Part shown: positions 25,115 to 33,890 of the stretch, piece by piece
How the letters are laid out: every line of letters starts with the position of its first letter
How positions within the stretch are numbered: the stretch's first letter is position 1
Assembly: GCA_016713675.1 (NCBI GenBank)
Contig: JADJOS010000004.1
Coordinates: 654,904-718,903 of the forward strand
DNA length: 64,000 bases
Origin: Acidobacteriota bacterium
Lineage (GTDB): Bacteria; Acidobacteriota; Blastocatellia; Pyrinomonadales; Pyrinomonadaceae
Reading direction: 5' to 3'
The notes under the pieces: model-generated
What the model was told of the DNA's origin: nothing
What the model saw: only the letters and a program-made list of their open reading frames with translations
Database searches by the model: none
Program-made: the position numbers and the translations under genes

Positions 25115-25640
25115 CAAGCCGCCCGAACCCTGGCGTTCTTTTCTAAAGGACATCGACGAGTTCGTCGGCGAAGAGACACATTTACATCTCATCGGCGGCT
25201 TTGTTGTTACCGTCATCTATGGTTCAACGCGTCAGACCCGCGACCTTGATGCGCTGACCGCCATCAGATTCGATCCAAACCTCCTCGAACATGCCGGTCA
25301 GGGATCGCCGCTTCACAAACAGCACAAAGTTTACCTCGATCCCGTCGGAGTCGCCACGCCGCCCGAAGACTACACCGACCGCCTCACAGAGGTATTCGCC
25401 GGCCAATACAAAAACCTAAAGCTCTACGCACTCGACCCATACGACATTGCCCTCACCAAGCTAGAACGCAACACAGAACGCGATCGCGACGACGTAAAAC
25501 ACCTAGCCCGCGTCGTGCCGCTTGAGCTGGATGTGTTGCGTGACCGCTATTACGACGAACTCCGCGTCTACCTTGGCAACCCCGACCGCGAAGATCTTAC
25601 ACTAAAGCTCTGGATCGAAATGATCGAGGAAGAACGCTAG
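25104..25640 (+). CDS. DUF6036-like nucleotidyltransferase (putative toxin partner)
   Basis: 178 residues with a nucleotidyltransferase-type core: Leu-Ile-Gly-Gly-Phe-Val-Val-Thr-Val-Ile-Tyr-Gly followed by Arg-Asp-Leu-Asp-Ala-Leu, the Gly-Gly...Asp-x-Asp pattern of the Pol-beta superfamily, and a later Asp-Ile-Ala-Leu-Thr-Lys-Leu helix. Proteins of this type (DUF6036, AbiEii-like) are often encoded beside an HTH protein and act on tRNA or other targets. The start ATG lies inside the end of the XRE gene (11-base overlap), so translation is coupled. No activity can be assigned from sequence alone. Confidence 0.75.
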   Translation: MLINKPPEPWRSFLKDIDEFVGEETHLHLIGGFVVTVIYGSTRQTRDLDALTAIRFDPNLLEHAGQGSPLHKQHKVYLDPVGVATPPEDYTDRLTEVFAGQYKNLKLYALDPYDIALTKLERNTERDRDDVKHLARVVPLELDVLRDRYYDELRVYLGNPDREDLTLKLWIEMIEEER

Positions 25641-25647
25641 AAAAGCA

Positions 25648-25855
25648 CTAGTACCAACTCCACCGCCACCCAACCCTACCACCCAACCCTAACCGCCTTC
25701 CTAGCCACGCTCCGCGATCAGGAAAAGGATTAAATGTTCCCTGTTCGCTGTTCGTTGTTCGCAATTGGCTGTTCACCGTTCGTTGTTCGTTATGGACTGT
25801 TATGCTCTGAATCGAAATAATCGAAGAGGCGGGTGAAACCATAATTTGAAGTGCG
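25648..25855. repeat. CCACCCAACCCTA and TGTTCGTTGTTCG repeats
   Basis: The 208-base gap contains CCACCCAACCCTACCACCCAACCCTAACC (two direct units) and then GTTCGCTGTTCGTTGTTCG with a second block, CGTTCGTTGTTCGTTATGG. The second type matches the repeat inside lnt near 13260. No gene is seen. Confidence 0.5.
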
Positions 25856-26635
25856 TCATGGCATCAAGGCTCTCAGCTCCTCAATCGACAAAACGGGCTT
25901 ACGACGGTGAAGCATCTTGTGGCAATTTGCACATACTGGTCGCAAGTCCTTAATCGGATTAATTTTGTATTCACGTTTAATGTCAGCGATAGGCTTTAAG
26001 TGGTGGACTTCAATAAAGTTCCTTCCGCGATCACCATACGTTGCTCCGAAATCAAATCTGCAAACTTCACATTTGTAACCATAATGTTCAATGCAGTCAT
26101 TACGAGCCTCGGTACTCCGGTCATAGGTCCATGTAGTAGTCTTTTTAGGCTTGCCCTCCGAGTATTCCCGAACGGCCTTTAGGTCCATTGTGGTGAAGGA
26201 AAATCGAATATCGTCCTGTATGATTGCGAACAGATCGTCAACAATTAAATCAGGAAGTGACACTCCGCTGGCCTGTGACGTCCAATGGTAGTTTGGATAC
26301 CGCTGGATTAAATAGTCTAAAGGTATGATTGGTTCCGCTGACAGAGCCTTGAAGAGGAGGTCGGTTCGCGGAGCCATTACCCCACTTGTCCTCTTTTCTT
26401 CGTTCCAATGTGGCATAGAATAGGGCAGGGACGAAATGTACCCGCAACCCAAAATACCTTTAGGTTCTTTGCCCAAACGTATCAGAATGAAACGGTCGCC
26501 AATTCTCACTGAGCGTGTACTTAAGCAACTCCAAAACACATCATATCTATCGCCATTAACCACACAGTCTGCCGCATAATCGATATCATCCCAATTCCAA
26601 TTTTTGGGGTTCCAAACATATAGGTATGAAGCCAT
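25856..26635 (-). CDS. EVE/PUA-like domain fused to HNH endonuclease
   Basis: 259 residues. The N-terminal half begins Ala-Ser-Tyr-Leu-Tyr-Val-Trp-Asn-Pro with Trp-x-Trp, Trp-Ser-Cys and Gly-Asp-Arg-Phe-Ile-Leu-Ile-Arg-Leu-Gly, as in EVE/PUA-like modules that bind modified bases. The C-terminal part is an HNH nuclease of the McrA kind: Cys-x2-Cys, Glu-Val-His-His-Leu, Asn-Pro-Ile-Lys-Asp-Leu-Arg-Pro-Val-Cys-Ala-Asn-Cys-His. This architecture is typical of modification-dependent (type IV-like) restriction enzymes. Its start lies 4 bases after the stop of the HEPN-like gene, so the two are co-transcribed. A defence role is an inference from domain fusion and context. Confidence 0.85.
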   Translation of the reverse strand: MASYLYVWNPKNWNWDDIDYAADCVVNGDRYDVFWSCLSTRSVRIGDRFILIRLGKEPKGILGCGYISSLPYSMPHWNEEKRTSGVMAPRTDLLFKALSAEPIIPLDYLIQRYPNYHWTSQASGVSLPDLIVDDLFAIIQDDIRFSFTTMDLKAVREYSEGKPKKTTTWTYDRSTEARNDCIEHYGYKCEVCRFDFGATYGDRGRNFIEVHHLKPIADIKREYKINPIKDLRPVCANCHKMLHRRKPVLSIEELRALMP

Positions 26636-26639
26636 AGTA

Positions 26640-27405
26640 TTAACGATTTCTTCCGAACCCTACCGCGCCGGACCCTGATGCACCTAACGAAGCGACGTTT
26701 CGGAGATTTATGCTCACGGATTCCCGCAACATGGGATCTTCAAAATAAAGTGATTCGAGATATCGCTTTGCCTTTGAGGCTATATGAACACGGTTTGTTA
26801 TCTCGCCGACCTTGTTTGTAATCTCACCATCAGCAACGATAAGACCTCGGTCTACAAGAGAACTAATCGACCCATACGCTTCATAAGATAGCCACTTATG
26901 TTCAAACGCTAGTGGGGGTTGGAGGGTCGGCAAAAATCTTAAGGAGCAAGGCTTCGTTTTCTGTAATCTGTTTGATTGCATGAGAAAACAAACTCCAGGT
27001 ACGCAGCTCCTTAAGAACAACATCCACCGCTGCCCGAGCTAATGTCGCATCCGCTCCATCAAACTCAACTTGGTCTATCACCTCGCGTGCTGGGTGCACT
27101 AGATTTCGGTAAACACGTAGAACTGAAGAGAGCTCAGTTTTCCGAATGACTCCTAGAGCCTTTGCGTTCTCGATGATCTCTACAAACGTCAGCTTGTTGA
27201 CGCTCTTAATATCGTACTTCCCAGAGGAGATTAAAGCATCGCTCAATGCACCTTCAATGATGCTTCCCGAAAGTACAAGTACAGATTTTGGCGTGTTGGA
27301 AGGAATTAGTTTCCTTAGTTCCTCATAGTCACGAGCGACTAGCTTACTAAGTTCGGGATGCGATAAGAAGTTTATTTCTAGTTCTGGGAAGTCATTTGAA
27401 GACAT
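26640..27405 (-). CDS. HEPN-like protein with C-terminal domain (frameshifted)
   Basis: The first part (about residues 1-162, ATG at 27405) is helical and carries Arg-Val-Tyr-Arg-Asn-Leu-Val-His-Pro, an RNxxH/Rx6H motif of HEPN and DUF4145-like proteins, preceded by a Ser-Gly-Ser-Ile-Ile-Glu-Gly-Ala-Leu helix. The frame ends at 26902 after a CCCCC run at about 26915-26919; removing one C gives Pro-Pro-Thr-Pro-Leu-Ala-Phe-Glu-His-Lys-Trp and continues to 26640 as a roughly 85-residue winged-helix-like tail. The product would be about 254 residues. Either a homopolymer error or a phase-variable tract. It is translationally adjacent to the EVE-HNH nuclease. Confidence 0.7.
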
Positions 27406-27458
27406 GTGACGATTCTAACAGAGTTAATGAGAAGGATGCACCTAACATGCGGGAACCC

Positions 27459-27492
27459 AAAAAGCCTCGCCGTTTTCACGACGAGGCTTTTA
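27459..27492 (-). terminator. Terminator of the radical SAM gene
   Basis: AAAGCCTCG (27461-27469) and CGAGGCTTT (27482-27490) form a 9-bp stem with T runs on both outer sides. It follows the stop of the minus-strand radical SAM gene at 27536. Confidence 0.75.
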
Positions 27493-27498
27493 GTTTGT

Positions 27499-27525
27499 AC
27501 GCCCTTACTAGCGTGCGGGCTTTAG
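27499..27525. repeat. REP-like element, single arm
   Basis: ACGCCCTTACTAGCGTGCGG followed by GCTTTAG matches one arm of the 27-bp palindrome at 55817-55889 with one indel. Here only one arm is present, between the terminator and the radical SAM stop. Confidence 0.7.
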
Positions 27526-27535
27526 AAATAGCTGA

Positions 27536-29573
27536 TTATTCAGCAACTGCCATCGACTTGTCTTCTTTCTTCTCGCGTTTCAAACCACCGATCTGGACCA
27601 TTGGTTCGGCTTTGATCTGGGCTTTGTCCATGACCATTTGCTGGTAGAGTTTACGCATCATCTGCATTTCCTCGGCAGCGGTCTTGGGGCCTTCCATTTC
27701 CGGTTTGTTCGGACGGGCCAGATCGACCTCGTTCAGCACGAGGCTGTGCGAAGCGTCGCCCATTTCGACATTCTTTCCGCGGGCGAAAACGTCGTGACGG
27801 CCGTGCTCTTTGTACCACTGAGCGACGGTCGCATTTTGGTGCATGTGCTCGATGATGTTGCGCCATCCGATGCCGGTGTTATATGCACAGAACGAGATCT
27901 CGCCCTCTTGCGTGCCGTACGGGATGATGCACATTTCGGTGCGGCGGAAATCGTAATTGAACAGATCCTGGAACCACATTCCGGCGATAAACAGGAAGTT
28001 CCAGGGGTCCTGACGGCGTTTCTCGATGTCTTCGATCGTGCGGTCCGGTCCGACCTTACCGTAATCTTTGCCCGAGAGGCCAAACGACTTGTCGAACTTC
28101 TTGAGGATGCCGCCGAGCGTCAACGATTTGGGTGCACCGTACGGATTGTAATTTTTGAGCAATGCGAGGCCCATCATGATGTTCGAGAACCACTTGCCGC
28201 GGTTCGTATCGGTGATGTGCTGCATGTCCTTGACGAGGCCCGGGATCGAAAGGAACTGCGGCACAGGTGCCATTTCCTTTGTTTCCTTGTTGACCATCAC
28301 GGCCGTGCCGACGCCGCAGTTCGGGTGGCAGCCGCAGCTGACCTGTCCCCAATCGCTCTCAGGACCGTGAACAACGTCCGCAAAATCGGCGAACGCTCCC
28401 ATCAACGAAAGCGGGAACCAATCGCGTGTCGGTTCGGTGATGCCGACCTGATCCTGCACGTCATGTGCGAGGTGGGCCAGCGTATAACGCTGCTGCAGAC
28501 GACGCTGCTCGGTGATCAGTTCGTCGCGGCCGGTGAACGACACAGGCTGGAACGCGATGAACGAGATCTTTTTAGGATTTTCGAGTGCGAAACGGATGAT
28601 CGTTCCGACCTGATCGTTATTGACGCCGTTTACAAGCGTTGTGACCAGGATGATGTCGACGCCGGCTTCGTGCAGGTTGTTGATCGCACGGAGTTTGACG
28701 TCAAACAGGTTGCCGATCTGGCGGTGCGAGTTGGCGTCGTTGCCGATACCGTCGAACTGCAGATAGACAAAGCGAAGGCCCGCTTCGGCGGCTTCGCGGC
28801 AGAATTCTTTCGATTTTGCGAACTCAATACCGTTCGTCGCGGCCTGGACCGAGTTGTAACCAACTTTACGTGCATAACGCACTGCATCTAAGAAGTAAGG
28901 ACTGAGCGTAGGCTCGCCGCCCGAGTACTGGACCGACATCTGACGACGCGGTTTGATCTGGATCGCATTGTCGAGAATCTCGGAGACGTCTTCCATGCTC
29001 AGCTCGTGAACGAAGCCAACCTGGTTGGCGTCCATGAAGCTACGGGTCGCACATCATGTTGCAGCGGTTGGTCAGATCGACCGTCAAAACCGCTCCGCGG
29101 CCATATTTGACCGACGACGTGCCGTGATTGTGCAATTTCTCATCATTATGAGCTTCGATATCGCGGCCGGGGAAGAGGCCTTCGATGTGCGTCAGGAATT
29201 TAGCATCGATCGCCATCATGTCTTCAAAATGGCCGTGCGTCGGACAATCTTTGATCATCCAGACCTCATTATCACGTTCGATGATCTGGGCCTTGATCTC
29301 GCCGACCTTTTCGTTGATCAGCAACGAGACCTCTTTCTCACCGGCGAGGATCGATTCACGCGCCTCGATGACGCAGTTGGGACACAACGAATCCGTCATC
29401 CGCGGGAAACCAAGCGTCGGCTTCGATTTCTGCCACGATTTAAGCAAAGGCTTGTCCGACCACTTCGGAATGAACGATGCGTTAGGCTTAAACTGGTTGA
29501 CCGATTTCACAGCGTTAAAAACGCCGCTCGCGACATACGTCAATCCCTTCTCAAAATGCTTTACAGCTCTCAT
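27536..29573 (-). CDS. Tes-like radical SAM enzyme (one-base insertion at the cluster motif)
   Basis: A roughly 678-residue radical SAM protein. The N-terminal 110 residues carry Cys-Pro-Asn-Cys and Asp-Cys-Pro-Thr-His-Gly, cysteine motifs seen ahead of the core in tetraether-synthase-like (Tes, MJ0619) proteins. The core motif reads Asn-Arg-Cys-Asn-Met-Met-Cys-Asp-Pro, then TAG; removing one T at plus-strand 29041 restores Cys-Phe-Met-Asp-Ala-Asn-Gln and thus CxxxCxxC. After it come Tyr-Ser-Gly-Gly-Glu-Pro-Thr-Leu and a long C-terminal part with Cys-Gly-Cys-His-Pro-Asn-Cys-Gly. Relatives make membrane-spanning lipids by C-C coupling of alkyl tails; that function is inferred. The total length exceeds a multiple of three by one, so a single extra base explains the break. 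Confidence 0.85.
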
Positions 29574-30091
29574 AATAAATTATCTCCAAAATAAAAACGC
29601 TATGCGTTAAGGCCGCACTTCAGTCGTGGTAAAATATACCAACAATCATCAAAATTCCCACTATATTCTACGATTTCCAAGATTACCAAGGCGGCACGCG
29701 TGTACGCGATTTATATTGCAAGCGTTGTGCCACGGGTCGAGCACATTGCAATATGTAACATCTTTATTTGCAACGTATTACGGCGTCCAATTTTGTATTC
29801 ATTGAAATATCGTCGCGAGTCACTTTGACACACAATGCGAATTTAGGCGTGTCAGGGATCTATTTGACACAGAATCTCCTGATCTTTGGGCTTCGCACGG
29901 TTACGACTCGAAATCGAAAATCAAGGCGAGCAAACAATAGAGTTATAATTTTTTCATTTTTCGCTTTACAAGTGTTTTTCTTTATGCTATTGTTTCAAAC
30001 ACTTCAAGGGATTTTGGGGTTCGACTAACAATTTAGCGTTTTTGGTTAATTGGTTCGCCGGAAACCAGCCGGTAGTTTTAAGTCCCGTTTT
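29574..30091. other. Long divergent intergenic region
   Basis: 518 bases between the divergent radical SAM and phosphomannomutase genes. An 86-codon frame at 29768-30028 has no ribosome site and no recognisable family, so I do not call it. TTTGACACA occurs twice (29824-29832 and 29863-29871) with an inverted GTGTCA between them (29849-29854), a possible regulator site. GCCGGAAACCAGCCGG just before the coding start is a small dyad. Confidence 0.45.
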
Positions 30092-31474
30092 ATGGTGATC
30101 AGATTCGGAACATCAGGCTGGCGTGCGATCATCGCGGATGATTTCACATTTGAAAATGTCCGGCTAGTCACCAACTCGATCTGCAGTTATTTGACAACCA
30201 AACAAGAGCGAACGCTCGTGATCGGCAACGATTCACGGTTCATGGGCGAGAAGTTCGTCGCCGTCGCCGCTGAGATCGCCGCCGCAAAAGGCTTTCGCGT
30301 ACTGCGATGCACTGGTCCGACGCCTACGCCGACCATTTCGCACGCGATACGGTTGCAGGGTGCGGCGGGCGGGATGAATTTCACCGCGTCGCACAATCCG
30401 CCTGAATATCAGGGGATAAAGTTTTCGACCGCCGACGGAGCCCCGGCTTTGCCTGAGATCACGAAGCAGATCGAAGAAGGCATTGAAAAAAAGATCAAAG
30501 CCGCAGAGGCGACAGGCGGCTCGATCGAAGATTTTGATCCGTGTCCGGCGTACCTAGATGATTTGAAAACCAAGATCCGTTTCGACGTGATCGCCGCCGC
30601 GAAAAGCCGCTACGCAGACGATGCGATATACGGCACGGGCCGCGGATATTTGGACAAAGGCCTTCGCGATCACGGGATCGAGGTCGAAACGATACACGAC
30701 TGGCGTGACGTGACATTCGGCGGGCAGCCGCCGGAGCCGGGCGAAGAGCATCTCGCCGAGCTTCGCGAAAAGGTTAAGGCGAACGGCCTCACATTGGGCC
30801 TCGCGACTGACGGAGATGGCGACAGATTCGGCGTGATCGACGCCAACGGCGAGTTCATCACGCCAAACAGATTGGTCGCGTTATTGACAGATTATCTTGT
30901 AGAGAGTCGCGGCTGGACGAACGGCGTGGCGCGTAGCGTGGCGACATCGCACCAGGTCGATCGCGTCGCAAAAGCAAGAGGAATAAAGCTTTACGAGACG
31001 CCGGTGGGCTTCAAATACATTGGCGAGTTGATAAATAAGGACGAGATCATCCTCGGCGGCGAAGAGTCCGCCGGACTCTCGATACGCGGGCATTACCCCG
31101 AGAAAGACGGGATCCTCGCATGCCTTTTGGCCGCCGAAGCGGTCGCCGAACGGCAGACGACATTGACAGAGCAGCTCAACGAGCTTTACCGCCGCGACGG
31201 CAAACTCGAATCCGGCCGCATCGGCGTCAAACTGACGCCCGACGTCGCCGCCAAGCTGAAAGACAAGCTCGCACAAGAGCCGAGCGACATCGCGGGCCGC
31301 CGAATTGAAAACATTAACCGTCTCGACGGCGTCAAGTTCCTCTTCGAGAACAACGCCTGGATGCTGATGCGTCCCAGCGGGACGGAGCCGATGGTGAGGA
31401 TATACGCCGAGAGCGAAAGCCAGAGCGACCTCGATGCCCTGCTCGCAGCGGGCCGGGATTACCTGATGAATTGA
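30092..31474 (+). CDS. Phosphoglucomutase / phosphomannomutase
   Basis: An alpha-D-phosphohexomutase that interconverts sugar 1- and 6-phosphates for cell-envelope and glycan precursors. The start at 30092 is chosen because the family begins Arg-Phe-Gly-Thr-Ser-Gly-Trp-Arg; an upstream ATG at 30050 would add 14 unrelated residues. The active serine is in Thr-Ala-Ser-His-Asn-Pro (about residue 97), the metal loop is Asp-Gly-Asp-Gly-Asp-Arg (about 245), the sugar loop Gly-Gly-Glu-Glu-Ser-Ala-Gly (about 330), and the phosphate loop Arg-Pro-Ser-Gly-Thr-Glu-Pro. Whether glucose or mannose is preferred cannot be told. The ftsB-like gene starts 1 base after its stop. Confidence 0.93.
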   Translation: MVIRFGTSGWRAIIADDFTFENVRLVTNSICSYLTTKQERTLVIGNDSRFMGEKFVAVAAEIAAAKGFRVLRCTGPTPTPTISHAIRLQGAAGGMNFTASHNPPEYQGIKFSTADGAPALPEITKQIEEGIEKKIKAAEATGGSIEDFDPCPAYLDDLKTKIRFDVIAAAKSRYADDAIYGTGRGYLDKGLRDHGIEVETIHDWRDVTFGGQPPEPGEEHLAELREKVKANGLTLGLATDGDGDRFGVIDANGEFITPNRLVALLTDYLVESRGWTNGVARSVATSHQVDRVAKARGIKLYETPVGFKYIGELINKDEIILGGEESAGLSIRGHYPEKDGILACLLAAEAVAERQTTLTEQLNELYRRDGKLESGRIGVKLTPDVAAKLKDKLAQEPSDIAGRRIENINRLDGVKFLFENNAWMLMRPSGTEPMVRIYAESESQSDLDALLAAGRDYLMN

Positions 31475-31475
31475 T

Positions 31476-31829
31476 ATGCGAAAGCAGGCAGCGAAAAATA
31501 CAAAGCAAACGCGTAAAGCGCCGATCTGGGCGGCGGTTGTGATCGTGCTTGGGATGACGCTGATGCTTGGTTTGACAATAAATTATCGTGCGTACACGAC
31601 GATGAGCGGGGAAATTCGCGAGAACGACCAGCTCTCGACACAGATCCAGAGCCTGACAGACGAAAATCTGCAGCTTCAGGACGAGATACACAATTTGAAG
31701 ACCGATCCTAAGGTCATCGAACGCGAGGCTAAGCGGCTGGGCATGGCTCTCGCACCGAAAAAAAGTTTCCGTGCCGGGGAACTGAACGAAGCGGAGAAGT
31801 TTGTTCACCGACACACATCCAGCCAATAA
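31476..31829 (+). CDS. FtsB/DivIC-like septum protein
   Basis: 117 residues: a Lys-rich cytoplasmic N-terminus, one membrane helix (about 18-38), then a heptad coiled coil (about 42-80: Leu-Ser-Thr-Gln-Ile-Gln-Ser-Leu...Leu-Gln-Leu-Gln-Asp-Glu-Ile) and the Val-Ile-Glu-Arg-Glu-Ala-Lys-Arg-Leu-Gly-Met segment that follows the coil in FtsB/DivIC. It belongs to the FtsQLB divisome subcomplex. It starts 1 base after the phosphomannomutase stop (TGATATG), so translation is coupled, and a strong terminator follows. Confidence 0.8.
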   Translation: MRKQAAKNTKQTRKAPIWAAVVIVLGMTLMLGLTINYRAYTTMSGEIRENDQLSTQIQSLTDENLQLQDEIHNLKTDPKVIEREAKRLGMALAPKKSFRAGELNEAEKFVHRHTSSQ

Positions 31830-31888
31830 CAATCTGCCTTTTGCCTATCAACTCCGCGTGGCCTACAGCAAATCCTATCTGTTAATTA

Positions 31889-31917
31889 GCGGCTTGAGTT
31901 TCCCGAACTCAAGCCGC
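31889..31917 (+). terminator. Terminator after the ftsB-like gene
   Basis: GCGGCTTGAGTT and AACTCAAGCCGC form a perfect 12-bp stem around TCCCG, followed by ACTTCTTTGTATTTTT. It ends the two-gene operon. Confidence 0.85.
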
Positions 31918-31930
31918 ACTTCTTTGTATT

Positions 31931-32042
31931 TTTAAGAGATTTAACCCGCGAATAGACAAACCGCGAAAAGACAACACAACGAAATCGGAAATCAATTGCT
32001 TCGTTTCGTGACTTTAGCGCTTTTCGCGGTTAAAACTCTTAT
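31931..32042. repeat. Imperfect palindrome of CGCGAA/TTCGCG type
   Basis: AAGAGATTTAACCCGCGAA on the left faces TTCGCGGTTAAAACTCTT on the right, with CGCGAAAAGAC and GTGACTTTAGCGC in the middle. It fills the gap before the M14 peptidase gene and may overlap its promoter. It belongs to the general class of 80-120 base intergenic palindromes here. Confidence 0.55.
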
Positions 32043-32060
32043 CTTCTAGCCGACCTCGGT

Positions 32061-33867
32061 ATGAATCGTCGTATAATCAACCAAATGAAATTATCTGTAA
32101 ACGCCATCGCGTCGATCTTTATTCTATTTGGTTCGCTCTTTTCGCAGAGCGACGAGGGGAATGTGCCGAGGGAGTGGCGGACGGTGGCGGAGGAGACGGG
32201 GTATGCGAAGACTTCGACGTATGCGCAGGCGGTGGCGTTTGCGAAGAGGTTGGACGCGGCTTCGCGGGATGTTGTTTATAAGAGCTACGGCAAGAGCGGC
32301 GAGGGGCGGGATATGCCGCTGCTGATCGCGGCGGCGGGCGGGGCTTTTACGCCGGAGCTGGCGCGGAAACAGGGCAAGGCCGTCGTGCTCGTGCAGGCCG
32401 GTATCCACGCCGGCGAGATCGACGGCAAGGACGCCGGGCTCGCGCTGTTTCGCGACATCGCCATTACAAGAACGCGCGCCGATCTTTTGAAGGACGTCGT
32501 CATCCTGTTCGAGGTCATCTACAACGTCGATGGCCACGAAAACTCGAACGCCTACATGCGCATCAATCAAAACGGACCCGACGAGATGGGCTTTCGCGCA
32601 AACGCGACCAATCTCAACCTAAACCGCGACTACATGAAAGCCGACGCCCCCGAAACCCGTGCCTGGTTGGGGCTGTGGAACACTTGGCGGCCCGACGTTT
32701 TCATAGACTGCCACGTCACCGACGGCGGACTTTCAGTACAACGTAACGTATGAGTACGCGCATTTTCAGGAAGTAAGCGTGCCGATCGCCGTATGGATGG
32801 ACGAACACTTCGACAAACGCGTCGTGCCAAAGGTCGAGAAAGAAGGCAATTTGCTCACGCACTACATAGAGTTCGCCGGCCGCGAGATCACTAGCGGGAT
32901 CGCGACATTTATTGCGACTCCAAGATACGCAACCGGCTACGCCGCAATCCGCAATCGCCCGGGCCTTTTGATCGAAACGCACGTTTACAAGCCGTTCAAG
33001 TCACGAGTACGCGGAACGTATGATGTGCTGCGGCACTTTATCGAGGAGATCGGCAGTTCGAAGCAGAGTCTATTTGACGCGATTCAGATCGCAGACGAAG
33101 AGACGAAGTTTCGCGGAAGCAGCTACAACGCAGCGGCTCGATTCCCTCTCATGCTCGGCGTCACTAACAAGCCAACCGAGATCGCGTTCAAGGGCCTCGA
33201 ATACAAGATCGAAGACAGCGACATCTCCGGCGGCAAACGCATCGTTTACGGCACCACGCCGAAGAATTACACGATCAAGAAATTCGACGAAGGCAAAGTG
33301 GAACGCAGCGTTGTTCCGCCGCTTTATTACATCGTCCCGCCGCAATATAAAGACGTGATCGAGGTTCTGCGTCTGCACGGAGTGAAATTCGAAACCCTAA
33401 AGGCCGCACGAACCGTAGAGGTCGATAGCTATAAACTAACCGAACCAAAATGGTCCACAAACTCATTCGAAAACCGCATCACGCTCACGTCCAAACAAAC
33501 CGTGATCAAAGAGTCGCGAACCTTCGCCGCCGGTTCAATCCTCATTCCAATGGATCAGGAAGCCGCAAACGTCGCGATCCATCTCCTCGAACCAAACGGC
33601 CCTGATTCATTTGTTTACTGGGGTTTCTTCAACTCGATCTTCGAGCAAAAAGAATACGGCGAAAGCTATCAGATCGAAAAACTCGCCAAAGAAATGCTCG
33701 CCGCTGACCTAAAACTAAAAGCGGAGTTCGAGGCTCGATTGAAGGACGAATCCTTCGCCAAAAGCCCGCGTGCAAGACTAACCTTCTTCTACGACCGCTC
33801 GCCGTATTACTTAAATCAGGAGGTTGGGATCTATCCTGTTGGACGAATATTGACTATCCTACGCTAA
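32061..33867 (+). CDS. M14-family zinc carboxypeptidase (frameshifted)
   Basis: About 600 residues with a signal peptide (a second ATG at 32085 fits it better). The M14 zinc site is visible as His-Ala-Gly-Glu (HxxE) near residue 115 and Cys-His-Val-Thr-Asp-Gly near residue 220, with Asn-Leu-Asn-Arg-Asp-Tyr in between. The frame breaks at about 32728 after Asp-Gly-Gly; the continuing frame reads Asp-Phe-Gln-Tyr-Asn-Val-Thr-Tyr, so two bases are missing in a GCGCG-like run or one is extra. The C-terminal half has the Arg-Pro-Gly-Leu-Leu-Ile-Glu-Thr-His region with the catalytic-type Glu. It would be a periplasmic or secreted carboxypeptidase. Confidence 0.82.
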
Positions 33868-33890
33868 TTGTTGGGGTTATAATATTTACG

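Noticed and set aside
22700..27405. Prophage or integrative element
   Set aside because: No integrase, portal, terminase or tRNA-flanking direct repeats were found; only a loose accessory cluster.
27638..28891. 417-codon open frame opposite the radical SAM gene
   Set aside because: It lies entirely antisense to a gene with clear motifs, has no ribosome site, and its residues are the usual shadow of a GC-rich codon pattern.
29768..30028. 86-codon open frame in the radical SAM/phosphomannomutase gap
   Set aside because: No ribosome site, no recognisable domain and mixed composition; treated as non-coding.
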